Positions 44,609-56,313 of a DNA stretch of 64,000 bases are shown piece by piece. Source of the DNA: Gigaspora margarita (taxonomy: Eukaryota > Glomeromycota > Glomeromycetes > Diversisporales > Gigasporaceae); NCBI GenBank assembly GCA_009809945.1, contig WTPW01000489.1, forward strand, positions 207,173 to 271,172, given 5' to 3'. Made by a program: the position numbers and the translations under genes. Position 1 is the first letter of the stretch, and every line of letters begins with the position of its first letter. The notes under the pieces are model-generated. The model saw nothing but the letters and a program-made list of their open reading frames with translations, was not told the origin of the DNA and did not search any database.

Positions 44609-47089
44609 CAGTGTTGGAAATCTTATGTTCTCATGTTCTTATGAGAACATCACTTTTAATTTGAGAACATTTACAAAATTAAGATGCTCTCTATTAAATT
44701 TTTTTTGAGAACATTAAGTTTGAAAAATATGTTCTCTATGTAAATATACAAAGTAATAAAAAAATTATTTTTATTAATCTAATGGTTTAAATAATTAAAT
44801 TCATAAATATTTAATTGTTAATTAGTTGAAATAGAGAACAAATTAGTTGTTTTTGAATTTCAAAAAAAATTTTAAGTAGTAATCCGCAGTTAAAGGGTCA
44901 AAATTTCATAGTGAAAATTGGCAGAGTTTTACTAATTGCCTTATATAGAAGTGGAATGCCGTACATTTCTGATCATAATAAAAACCCTATAGTAAACAAT
45001 CAACAAATACTCATATCATGTCATATACTAGCACTATTTGAATGATTTAACTATTATTAGAATCAGAAAAGTTGGTTCTGCAAAGTTTAATTAGAAATTA
45101 TAAAAGTTTCGCTTAGTAAAAAAAATACTTTTATATGTAGAAAAGCCCCATTCGCACACTATAGAAATTTACTATTAAATTCCACTGTAATTGATTATAA
45201 AATGATCATCATTTTTTACCCTTTATCTGCGATTTACCACTTAAATAATATAACTTATTGGTTTATCTATTTCCAGTTTTGTATAATATAGCTGCATAAC
45301 TACTTTATTATATAAACTTTGATATACAGTCATCTATTTATATAATAACCTCCCCTATAATCACATATTCTATATAATGTATTACCAATTTTTATATTTA
45401 AAATTCCTCTATATAGTCACAATTGCTTTATAATCACTATTACTTTTTGAAAATTTTAAATAAATTTAATAATAAAAATACCTTCTTATAATCATAAATA
45501 TAGATATAAAAGTCTAAATATTATTTATGCAATATGAAAAGTTGTTTAGAAGAACCAAATACATTTACTTTAAGATTTTTATATAAATCAGGAAAATTTT
45601 TATTAATTCATTTCATCATTTTACAATTCTGTGAAAAAATTTTTTTTGCTAGAAATGTAAAATAAGAAATGTGTTAATAAAAAGTTCTCCAATTTATATA
45701 AAAATTTTACAGTAGGTTTATTTTGTCCTTCCAAACAACTTTTCTTATTACATAAAAGTTAATTCACTTAATTAGACTTAGATTTTAATATGTGACACTA
45801 CTTACATTCATATATAAACATTTTTTAAAAAAATTTTTAAATTTTTATATATGAATACAAATAGTTGTCATGTATAAAAAGTCTAAATTTGACTAAATGA
45901 ATCAACTTTTATGTAATAAAAAAAGTTGTTTGGGAGGACAAAATACACTTACTGTAAAAATTTTTATGTAAATTGGTGAACTTTTTATTAATACATTTCT
46001 TTATTTTACTTTTCTGAGAAAATAAATTTTTTAATTTTTTTGCAAAAAAGTAAAATTAAGAAATGAATTAATAAAATTTTCCAATTTATATAAAAATTTT
46101 ACAATAAGTGTATTTTGTTCTTCCAAAAAACTTTTTTTGATTACATAAAAGTTGATTCACTTAATAACATTTAGACTTTTATATATGATATATTTGCATT
46201 TGTATATAAAAATTTTTTAATCTTTTTTTTAAAAAAGGTTTACTTATATTTTACTCCTTATATTCATGCTTATTTATAACTTACTTAAGGTGATTATATA
46301 AAGATAATTTATTGTAAGCACATCTTTATATAATAACCAAATAAGTGCATAACAAAATGCATGATTATATAGAGAATAACTGTATATATATTATTACATA
46401 AATGCCAATGATATCAATATCTAATATAAATTTTCAGAGGCTAAACTCACTATGATGATAATGTAAATTTTTACCAAAAATTACTTAACAAACCTTAATT
46501 ATTTTGATTTTAAACTTGAGTACTGCATTTTTAAAATTTAATAGTGAGAAATTTTTTGAATCTATAAATTCATAAATTAATCATAATAAATAAGAATAAC
46601 CTATTATATTTACTATAATTACTTATTTATTTAAATATTGGAAAATGTTAGTGGCTTATTCAAAATACAAGTTTGGTTAAACCAATATCATTTTCAATAT
46701 TATATAAAAAGTCTCAAATATTAAATTGTATTTTTTTTAAAAAAAATATAAATTTATAGTCTTATTTTTATGAATTACTTAGCTTTTTCTATTTACTTTA
46801 GTAAATAAATTATATATATATTTTATTTTATCATTAATATATTTTAAATATATTAATTAACAATAAAAATTAAAAAGTATAAATATGAAAGAAAAAGTAA
46901 GAAAATAAAAGTAAGAAAGAGAAAGTAAAAATGAAAAAGTGAGTGAAAAAGAGTATGTGAAAAAGAAAAAGTAGAAGAGAGAGATAAAAATTTTTTTCTA
47001 TTTGAGAACATAAAAAAATTTTGAGAACATTAAATTAAATAAATATGTTCTCATGAGAACATAAATTTCAAAACAGATTTCCAACACTG
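44609..47089. mobile_element. 2.5-kb hAT-type non-autonomous element, perfect 8-bp TSD TATGGAGT
   Basis: CAGTGTTGGAAATC at the left and GATTTCCAACACTG at the right are exact inverted repeats beginning CAGTG, a hAT hallmark. TATGGAGT flanks both ends (44601-44608, 47090-47097). GAGAACAT and its inverse ATGTTCTC recur at least four times within 150 bp of each end, like transposase-binding subterminal repeats. The interior has no transposase and contains a nested TIR element at 45326-46382. Confidence 0.85.
45326..46382. mobile_element. TA-flanked TIR element (pogo-like ends) nested in the hAT element
   Basis: CAGTCATCTATTTATATAAT mirrors ATTATATAGAGAATAACTG; TA lies on both sides (45324-45325, 46383-46384). 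The interior consists of two alternating hairpin units containing AAAGTTGTTT(A/G)GA and ACAAAATACA-type blocks. No coding capacity. Confidence 0.65.
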
Positions 47090-47254
47090 TATGGAGTAGC
47101 TTATTTTCAAATTGTTGAATTTTTTTAAAAATTAAAAAACTTACTAACTAAAGATTGTTCAAATAATACCAAATTTTTACTATAGGTGTATTTGAATGTT
47201 TTGAACAACTTTACTTAGTAAAATTAGACTTTGATATATGGCAACTACTAGTAG

Positions 47255-47533
47255 CAGTGTTGTACATTTTGGCTATTTACACTTTTTTTGGCTTGTCTAT
47301 ATTCAAAATTGTCCAAATATGCAAGATTGTCCGAAGCTTGTCCAGGCTTTAATAATTAATAAATCTATTTAAAAAATATATAACTATTTATTTTTATAGA
47401 TGCTGAACACATTCTTGCTAAAATTAAAATAGGTTACCTTAATAAAATTTTAAGTAATTTTACTTTATTTAATTGTCCAAAATTGTTCAAAATTGTTCAA
47501 ATTATTGTCCAAAGCTGTTTTGTGACAACACTA
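47255..47533. mobile_element. hAT-type MITE with CAGTGTTGT ends, copy 1
   Basis: CAGTGTTGTAC at the left and GTGACAACACTA at the right. Flanks ACTAGTAG (47247-47254) and GCTAGTAG (47534-47541) agree at 7 of 8. Internal TTGTCCAAA motifs repeat at both ends. Copies at 47824-48725 and 56054-56313. Confidence 0.7.
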
Positions 47534-47823
47534 GCTAGTAGTTTTTTAAGATTTTTAAAAAATTAGAAGTAACTTATTTTTAGAGATAGCTTATTTTTGA
47601 TAACATACAGTATGTATTAAAATTTAACTAAATTTTTACAGTATCTCACAGTAAAAACTATAATATTTCTATGCAAACCAACACAGCATTATAATAATTT
47701 ATAATACAAATTAATGCAAACTTAATTCTAACTACATATTGTACATTAACTAGATTTATAATAGAATATTTTTATAGTAATTTATGATAATCCCAATACA
47801 AGTTAATTTTAATAGGTTTATAG

Positions 47824-48725
47824 CAGTGTTGTACATAGCATGTGTTCATACTATGAAATTGCCAAGCATATAAGATTGTCAAACATTGTTCAAGCCTATG
47901 TTCTGGATTTACTTATTTGTGCCAGCAATACAACCCAAAAAAGGAAATTTAATTTTGTAAATAAACAAAGTGTGTAAAAATGCAAAGTTAGGATTAGAAG
48001 GTTAGCTTTAGAATGTATAGCTACAGATAGTTGGCCATTATATGTAAAATTTCATCCCTAACATTTTTAATTAGTGCACAAAGGTCGATTTAAACACTAG
48101 TTTGGCATATTTTCACTTTTTTCTTCTTCTGCACGTGTTCAGAATTCATGTCAGGCTAATCCAGAATGATCAAAATTCGAAGTCACTGATTGGTAGTTGC
48201 CTTTTTAGGAGTTTGTATTACTAGCACAAGTAAGTAAAGCCCCTATGTTCTAAGTATAACTAATCAATAAATTAATTTAAAAAATTATATAATTATGGAT
48301 AAGTTTAATGCTCACCAGTAGTGAATTTCACCAATCTAATTAGAATTAAAGATCAGGTATAATGCAAAACAATTTTATATAACATAAATAAGAATTTTAT
48401 AAAAAATTACTTCTAACTAAAAATTTTGTCTATGAAACTACTTTTTTTTATAAAAAAAAAATTCCTTGCTAAATTTTACTATATATAAAGCTCTATTCTA
48501 ATTTCTAACCTTTACCTTATCTTAATATTAAGAAGATTTAGTTTTTGCTATATATAATTATGTATAGATAATCAATGGTGAATTTTACTACTAGTGAATA
48601 TTAAATTAATTCTATAATTATATATATTTTTAGGTGCTAGATTCTTTGTAAAAAAAATTAAAATAAATTAATTTAATAAATGTAATTTAAATTTAAAAAA
48701 ATGTTTAAAATTGTCCAAATTGATC
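47824..48725 (+). mobile_element. CAGTGTTGT MITE, copy 2, interrupted and decayed
   Basis: Begins CAGTGTTGTACATAGCATG and continues with AAGATTGTC and TTCAAGCCTATGTTC; after the insertion 47905-48241 it resumes at AATCAATAAATTAATTT as in copy 1. The right end near 48725 (AAAATTGTCCAAATTG) has lost its terminal repeat. Confidence 0.5.
47905..48241. mobile_element. MULE-like MITE, perfect 10-bp TSD CCTATGTTCT
   Basis: GGATTTACTTATTTGTGCCA at the left mirrors the inverse of TAGCACAAGTAAGTAAAGCC at the right over at least 30 bp with a few mismatches. CCTATGTTCT lies at 47895-47904 and 48242-48251. Long TIRs with a 9-11-bp duplication indicate the Mutator superfamily. Confidence 0.75.
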
Positions 48726-48840
48726 TATTTATAGTACTAGTTTATAGTAGCTCATAATATAACTCAACTATTTAAAAAATATAAGACAGTTCCAATGCAA
48801 ACTAATTCTAACTTATTTGTTATACTTTGATAAACAAAAT

Positions 48841-49797
48841 TATAATAAAAACATATAAATTTACTATAAATTTTAAGCTAAAGATTCTTTTTAGCTTAAC
48901 TATTTAACTTAAAAATTAAATTTTATAATTCTATAGAACAAAAAAAGAAGAAATTGAGGTTAAAAACCAAGTTAAATTTCATTAATTTTGTACAATTTCA
49001 AAATGTAACTTTGTTAAAAACAAATATTTACTAATTTTAAAATAGAAATTATATGTAAAATTATGTTCTGAACAACTTTTTTTAGTAGCAAAATATAGGT
49101 TATTATACAAAAAAATAGATTAGCTATATACTAAAGTTAAAAATTTTTGGTTTATAATATAAAAACCTTTTTTGTCAAAAAGATAAACTGCTTTGAGCTT
49201 TTAAGAACTTGTTCAGCAGGTTATTCTATTTGCACTAAGATCAAACCACTTTTTTTTGGACCTTTTACTAAGTGAAAAATAAGGTTAAAGTTAGAAAAAA
49301 TTTTTTTTTAAAAAATTTTTTAAAAAATTTTTTTTCTAACTTTAATTTTATTTTCACTTAGTAAAAGGTCTAAGAAACGTATTTTAACCTTAGTATGAGT
49401 AGAATTACCTCTAAACAAGTTTACTTAAAAGCCCAAGGCAGGTTATCTTTTTGATAAAAAAAGGGTTTTATATTACAACCCAAAAATTTTAACTTTAGTA
49501 TATAGTTAACCTATTTTTTTTGTCAAGATAACCTATATTTTGCTACTAAATAAAGTTGTTTAGAACATAAGTTTACATATAATTTCTATTTTAAATTAGT
49601 AAATATTTGTTTTAACAATATTACATTTTGAAATTGTACAAAATTAACAAAATTTTGACTTGGTTTTTAACTTCAATTTTTTCTTTTTTTTCTTGTTCTA
49701 TATAATCATAAAATTTAATTTTAAGTTAATAGACTAGATTTAAAAGAATTTTCTCACCAATATCTATAGTAAATTTATATATTTTTATTATAATTTT
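48841..49797. repeat. Long foldback hairpin, arms about 470 bp
   Basis: The sequence folds around a centre near 49,320. Pairs include GGTTAAAAACCAAG (48959) with the inverse CTTGGTTTTTAAC (49660), TTTTACTAAGTGAAAAATAA with TTATTTTCACTTAGTAAAA, and TTGTACAATTTCAAAATGTA with TACATTTTGAAATTGTACAA-like sequence. Arms match with scattered substitutions. It carries no gene; if transcribed it would give long double-stranded RNA. Confidence 0.7.
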
Positions 49798-50364
49798 TAT
49801 TATAGACAGCAATCAATTGGACATGTTCTATGTTTGCTATAGTTACCAAAATAGTGAGTAGGCCTTGCAATAAAATTCTTTATAAAAGAAATAATAACTT
49901 TAATATAAACTAACTCAAACTTAATTTTACAAAAATCAAGATAGTTTTAAATGTAAACTAACTCAATTACATTGTAGTAACTAGAATAACAGATAAGTAT
50001 TATAGAATTTTTTTATATAACTTAGTAGAAATTATAAAAATTCTAATACAAACTTTCACAGCTTTAAATTACATATAGTGTTACTGGAATAGCAAATAAT
50101 TTTTTAAAAAAATAATTTACTATAACTAAGATTATATAGTAACATTAATACAAACTAAAGCTTCATCTATTATGTTCTGCATTATTACTCTTTTTGATTT
50201 AATTTAATTAATTATTATTGAATTTTTTATGAACTCTGTGAGTTTTACAATTATAGGCAATTATTTAAATTTATAATATTTTTAGAACTCATTTTATTAC
50301 TTTTTAACATTTTTATTATATTTAGTATAGTAAGTAGGTTCTAAAAATACAATATTATATAGAT
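49798..50364. other. AT-rich spacer, no gene seen
   Basis: TAACTCA(A/T)-containing words recur (ACTAACTCAAACTTAATTTT and similar at 49910, 49957, 50690), suggesting an old decayed tandem or foldback repeat. Nothing coding is seen. Confidence 0.4.
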
Positions 50365-50366
50365 TA

Positions 50367-50570
50367 CAGTTGTCTCTCTCTAATCCGAACCTCTCTAAAC
50401 TTAACACTATTAAACTCTCTCTAAACTGAACAAAATCATCTAGAACATTTGTAAAATTTATTATAAAGTTCGGATTAGCCATATATAACTTTTTGAAAAC
50501 TGAACTTTTTCAAATTTTTATATAGTAAAAAAAAGCAGTTCTGGCAGTTCGGAGTAGAAAGAGTTGACTA
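50367..50570. mobile_element. 204-bp pogo/Tc1-like MITE, TA TSD
   Basis: CAGTTGTCTCTCTCTAATCC at the left aligns without gaps to the inverse of the right end (GGAGTAGAAAGAGTTGACTA). TA flanks at 50365-50366 and 50571-50572. CCGAAC and GTTCGGATT occur inside. The short minus-strand ORF across it is incidental. Confidence 0.7.
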
Positions 50571-50572
50571 TA

Positions 50573-53030
50573 TAATCATAGAACTTACTAAGCTTGCAAA
50601 AAATTACAAGCTAATCAAATTTAACTAAATTAAAAAAAGTAATAATAAGTTTTTAACAAAATGTTTTGCAGTAACTCATAATAGAATTAATATTAATTAA
50701 TTGCAAAACAACTCAATTATAGCAATATACTACAAATTACTGAAATGACAAGTAAGTTTTGTAATAAAATTGTTTACTATAACTCATAAAAAATTCATAA
50801 TAATTCTAATGAAGACTAATTTAACCTTAACTACAAGCTGCAAGACAAGCAGTTATATAAGAAATTTGCAATAAGTAAAGTGCTAAAATCACATAATTTT
50901 TTAGAAAGAAGAGAGTTACCATTTTATTAACATAGAGAACTTTTATATTTTTTGAAAAGCTCAAGATTTTTATATAGCAATTAACCAATCAAAAATCACT
51001 TTTTAGCACATAATATAAACAGATATATAATTATTGAACTATGCAGACAATTAACAAATATAATTCATATATTATATTTTTATTATATTTTAACTTCAAA
51101 GTGAAATAAGTCATATTTTAAAAGAATAAAACTCTTTACTTAGCTTATAATACAATTTACAAGAATAGAAACTTTATTAGAAAAGTTTTAATAAGAAGTT
51201 ACATGTTTTTTTAAATATTTTTAAACTTTTATTATACATAATTAAACAACTTTCTATTAAATTAAATATCTTTTGAAAACAGTCAGTAAAGGTTATAATA
51301 AAATCAATGAGTTAATTTTTTAACTAATACTGATAAAAAAAAACTAAAAAACAATATTAAACTTTGCAAATTAAATAGTTAAATATATTTTTACTAACCT
51401 TACTCTAGAGTAAATAGTACTTCAACTGTTAAAAGAAAGATCTTTTTTAGTATAATGCAGCATGATACAGCATAATGCAACATCAGTTTCTTGAAAAAAT
51501 ATTCTCTATAAAGCTCTTTTATTAGTAAAGTATTGCTAATTGGATTGGTTTTTTTAAAGTTTACTTATATTTGAAAATACCTGGTTTATACTACCATTTT
51601 ATATAAATACTTATATAATGTTAATTCCAGAAATTATCAGAATCAAAAGTTTCTATGCTCATTTTATTATATCCTATATATATATTGTATAAATAGCCAA
51701 TAATATTGAAGTATTTATTATAATAAAAATTATAATTTTTGGATTTGAATTTCTCAACAACTATTTATTCAAATAAGCTAAAATTTTTACTTAAATAGAT
51801 ATAATATTGATCTATATTATATTAAAATTTCAGTTAAATCAGATTAGTAGTTCTTGTAAATTGTTTAAAAACTATATATAATTTTGTTTAAAAAGTTATT
51901 TTCAGATAAAATCAATTTTGGTTAATTACAAATAGTTGCTACATAGTATAGTCTAAATTTTATTATGTTAATCAATAATTATCAATTAAGTAAACTTGTC
52001 TATAAGATCAAAATAAATTTACTTTAAAATTTTTATTAAAATTAAAGAAGTTTTTATTATTTAACTTTTAATTTTTATATTGTTGAATATATTTTTTAAA
52101 AAATTTTGATTTTTTTATCAAATATAAAAATAAAAGTTAAATAATAAAATGTTCTGCAATACTTATAAAAATTTTATTTTAAACTAAGTATATTTTGATC
52201 TTCTAAAAAGTAATTTAAATAACTCTTATCAATTTACATAGTAAAATTTGAACTTTTTTATAGTGACTATTGCTGATTATAGAGTAGCTTATTTTCAGGT
52301 CAACGATATTTTTTGAGTTTTATTAAAGATAAAAATTTGATTGGTTAAAAGTTCTATTACTAAAAAGAATGGGTATGAGCTATGTAAACTCTAATTAGAG
52401 AATTTATTGCACTTATAATAAAAATTGTGATAATTTAAATGCATGCAAACTTAGCTATATTGATTAATTAAAAAAAAACAGAGTACCATAGCACCTAACT
52501 TTTATATATAAATATAAATTACAAGGTACTTGTTTATTAGTAATTTTTTTTATCTTAATTTTCTAAAAATTTGCTTTTACAAATTAAATTAGTATTACAA
52601 ATTAGACCAAAAATGCAATCAATTAGTTGGATAAAATTTTTTAATAATTGATTAAAGAAAAAAACTAATTTAACACCTAGTGGATTAAACATGGAAATTT
52701 GTATAACATATAAATTAAAATAATTTTTATCAAATAAACAAAGAAATAAATAAAATTTTTACTAATATGAGGGTTAGGGTTAAGGCCTGGGATAGATAGA
52801 AGCATAATTTATACCAAAATTTTATAAGAATTTTTTTTATTAGAGCCCCAAAGAAGATTTTATAGACAAAATTGTAAGATATTATTAATTTTTTGTATTT
52901 GTTTTATTTTTGTTGTACAAAAATAATCTGTATATAATCTACAAAGTGCATTTAATTCAATATTTTGATTAGTTTTATGTTTGTTTTCTATAACTAAGTG
53001 TTAATACACCTAGCGTCCAAGTAGAAATTT
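50573..53030. other. AT-rich repeat-derived DNA, no gene
   Basis: 51890-52310 is a foldback of the GTTGCTACATAGTA / GTAGCTTATTTTCAG family seen at 31620-31960. 51455-51485 has three CAGCATAATGCAACAT-like words. The remainder shows only AT-rich sequence with stops in all frames. Confidence 0.4.
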
Positions 53031-53034
53031 GTCT

Positions 53035-53195
53035 TTATTAAAAATCAATTGTACCAACTAATTGATTAATTGATTAGTTAGTATATTCGATTTAATAGTT
53101 AATTGATTAATCAATTAATTGATTAATTAATCAAATCAATTAATTGATTAATCAATTGTACTAACTAATTAATTAATTGACTAATCAAGTGAAAA
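53035..53195. repeat. Palindromic TTAATTGATTAATCAATT array
   Basis: About 160 bp made almost wholly of AATTGATTAA / TTAATCAATT words, forming overlapping palindromes. The same word type builds the MITE at 11984-12221. It may be the core of a decayed MITE. Confidence 0.65.
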
Positions 53196-54477
53196 AATAG
53201 TTAAAAAAAATTAATCAAATATTTTATAAATTTGAAAGCATTTTGTATAATAGACTCAAGTTCAAAAACAAGCTTTGAGCTAAAAAAAATGAAAAGAATT
53301 ATATAGTTATTTTTTATAAAATATAAAAAATTAAAATATAAAAATTTGTTAGTAGTAGAAATAGATTGGCCAGAAATACATGATGACAATTTTGCCAAAA
53401 GTAATATGATCGATCTCTAAGAAAACTAGTTCTTGTACATAGCCCATCTGATTGAATAAATTTAGCCAAATCAAGAAGGATATTAAATATAAAACAATGA
53501 AATCTTTGAAATAGCATGATTTTAATATACAGGTTAAGAAAAATTGTAGGATAGAGTACAAAAATTGGTAAATTCCACTCAAATTGGAAGAGTATAAAAA
53601 GAACATATAAAGTACTATTCAGCAATATCAGATAGGAATCAATTAATCAGATAGAAAGATAATGATTGATAAAAATTAAATAAAAATTAGCAACTGATCT
53701 TGTTTTACAGTTTCCTATTTAAAATAAACTGTCTCATATACTCATCTTATATCTAATATATCTTAGCCTTGCCAAATTATACTATCTTTATTATTGGGTA
53801 TACTATAAGGTATTTTGGTCTTTATGGTTAATAGTTGTTTGTCCTGTGATGCTAGCTTAGATTTCTATCTCTAATACCAGAATTATTTTAATTTTAACTA
53901 GAACTTTACAGGATGTATCATTATTTTAACTGAACTTTTGCTAGAGGTATTATAATTTTAAATAGAATTTTGCTAAAAGTATTTTTTCTAAAGTGTCTGT
54001 TTTAGCTATAATTTTACCAAAAGTTTTCTTATTTTTAGTGCACAAAAAATCTGTGCTTATCTTTAACCATAATTTTAGCACAGTTTTTGTGCTTTAGTTA
54101 TTAAAAAAATAAATATGTACAGATTTGTACAGATCTATAACTCTAGAAAATTTTAACAAATTTTGTATAACTTGTGTTCTAATATATAAAATACAATAAT
54201 TTTGGTACCATCCAATTCATTTCAATAAGACAAATTAAATAGTACAAAAGTCATTAAATTTTGATTACTAAAATAAAAAGAAAAATCTTATTTAAATAAA
54301 TTTTATAAATATTGAATAAACTTGTTAATCAGTAGTTCAAATTTAATAATTTTAGTACTGTTTATTTTCTCTTGATAAGATGGTTCAAACAGTAACAAAA
54401 ATATTAAAATCAAATTACTGCAAAAAAGTTTCTGCTCTGAGAAAAGGTATTTATTCAAGTAATCAGGTCATGGGTGC
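53196..54477. other. AT-rich spacer, no supported gene
   Basis: The minus strand of 53,314-53,625 is open in two overlapping frames with hydrophobic, Phe/Leu-rich translations, but neither shows a known domain. 53,930-54,110 repeats ATTTTGCTAAAAGT-like words. I see nothing else. Confidence 0.35.
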
Positions 54478-55374
54478 CTCCAAGAGCACCCTGACATTTG
54501 TTATATAAATAAGAATACAACTAGCCACATGTACAACTTTTGGTTGTTTAATTTAAGTAGTCTGCCCAAAGGTTCTATACTAGTTACCATACCTGCAACC
54601 CGACTAGAGGGTTACCTATTTAAACTCTCTGGTTCCTGCTCCTCCTGCCAACTCTTTTTGTATCACTGGTACATCCTCTTTATATAAGGCAGTCAAGGTT
54701 AGTCCCAGATGCTTACAGAATCCCCTTAGGATTATTTTATCCTTGCAGAACACTTGGTAAAGCAGTTCCTGTCCCATTCAGGTATCATCTATGCTGCGGT
54801 AATTTACGCATCTACTAAAATGGACACTTGCAGTTCAGGAGTTACCCAAACTGTTACTATTACCAACTTCTGCCCTTGCAAGGTTTGCTCCGATCCTAGT
54901 ACCCATCTCACTATCCTACTGGTCCTTACACTGAATTCACAAACTTCCAAACTAGTTAGCCTAGAAGAGTCGATATAGTTTTCTTCCCTTGGTACCTACT
55001 GCCAGAATATAGGTCCTTTTCATCAGTGTGAATCTGGTGGCCAGGTTGGCGATCCATCCGAGAGTCTTGTTGTTTAATTTTCTAGCTTCAGTTTTCGATA
55101 TTCTGTTTTGGTAGGACTATTGAAGATTTTTGCTACTTCTTACTCAGGACTTGCCAAATGGGTTTCTATTTCTCCAGTTCCTTGAATTTTGTATGCCCAA
55201 GAGCTCCTATTCGAGATAGTATACTCAAGGACTACAGGTGATGTACCCAACTAATCGATGAGAAACAGTTACTAGAACACAGGTCTATTTTTCAAAGCAT
55301 TACTAGTAGGATTTGAACTCTAGAGATGCTGCTTGGAGGTGACAACTTACCAACTTCCCTAGGTTGCCACACCC
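54478..55374 (-). mobile_element. tRNA-headed repeat (SINE-like), best-preserved copy
   Basis: About 900 bp much richer in G+C than its surroundings. Read on the minus strand the head has an A-box-like TAGGGAAGTTGG (55350-55361) and a B box GTTCAAATC (55310-55318) that fits GWTCRANNC, 43 nt apart, preceded by GGGTGTGGCAACC. The rest has no coding frame. Partial copies lie at 61580-62130 (AT-decayed) and 9115-9310. No clear target duplication or A-tail was found, so SINE status is inferred from the head. The ORF at 54754-54978 is not conserved in the other copy. Confidence 0.6.
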
Positions 55375-55546
55375 TTTTATAAAATTAATTTAAATAAGAT
55401 TTTTGTGTATTTTTATAAAAAAAGTGCCAAAAATTAGATAATTTTTTAGAAAGTAAAAAAATAGTTGAGATTATATATAAGGAACCTGACTGTTTATAGA
55501 TATTAATAAATGGGAAAAGAAGTAGGTCTCTAATATAAAATAATTA

Positions 55547-56053
55547 GAGAGTATCCATAGATAATGTTATATTTGAGGGGTCTCCAAAATATAATATTTT
55601 TTCTAATAAATAGAAGAGGATCAAAAAAAATATTACATAATTCTTTTATAAAAATTTGTTTAAATTTTGATATAGAGGTCCAAGTTAAATGATTTGGTAC
55701 TATTTGAATCATCTTGAGGAGAGAATTCGAATGTTACCAGAATCATTTGATTTGGATTACTAGATCAAGAGTTATTGGCAAAATATTATTAGTTATAAAT
55801 TTACTGTAGTTTTTTGTAAATTACTCTTGATCTAGTAATCCAAATGAAATAATTTTGTTATTATTGAATTCGTCTTATAGAGATGAATTGAATAGTACCA
55901 AAATCATCAAGATTAGATTGTTGTATCATAATATATCCAAATTTTTGTAAAATTATATATATAAACATACAGATCTTAAAAATTATTTTTATATAGTCTG
56001 GGAGGTCAAGAGCTACTATATAGGGGTATATAACATTATTTATAGATGCCTCC
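55547..56053 (-). mobile_element. Decayed TIR element, inverted sibling of 61039-61573
   Basis: The right end TATAACATTATTTATAGATG and GCCTCC, read in reverse, matches the left end of 61039 (GGGGCATCCATAAATAACG) with mostly C/T and G/A differences. Shared inner blocks include TACTATATAGGGGTATATAA and GAGGGGTCTCCAAAATATAA. GGTACCA-type inverted motifs lie inside. No coding capacity. Confidence 0.6.
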
Positions 56054-56313
56054 ATGTTGTCATAGGACAGCTTTGGACAATAATTTGACAATTTTGAACA
56101 ATTAAATTAAGTAAATTTACTTAAAATTTTATTAAGATATCCTATTTTAATTTTAATTAGAATGTGTTCAGCACCTAAAAAAATATATAGCTATATATTT
56201 TTAGATAGATTTATTAATTATTAAAGCCTGAACAAGCTTTGGACAATCTTGGATATTTGGACAATTTTGAATATGAACAAGCCAAAAAAGGCTATGACAG
56301 CCAAAACATACAA
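56054..56313 (-). mobile_element. CAGTGTTGT MITE, copy 3 (inverted)
   Basis: The right end CATACAACACTA and the interior (GAACAAGCTTTGGACAATC, TGTGTTCAGCACCTAAAAA) match copy 1 at 47255-47533 in reverse. Flanks ATGCCTCC and ATGCTTCC agree at 7 of 8. It sits directly against the element ending at 56053. Confidence 0.6.

Noticed and set aside
53314..53625. Hydrophobic minus-strand ORF, possible membrane protein
   Set aside because: Two overlapping frames are both open and both Phe/Leu-rich, as expected of AT-rich DNA; no domain or splice context.
54754..54978. ORF over the GC-rich repeat (MVKQFLSHSGIIYAAVIYAS)
   Set aside because: The region is a dispersed repeat with a tRNA-like head, and the copy at 61580-62130 does not preserve the frame.
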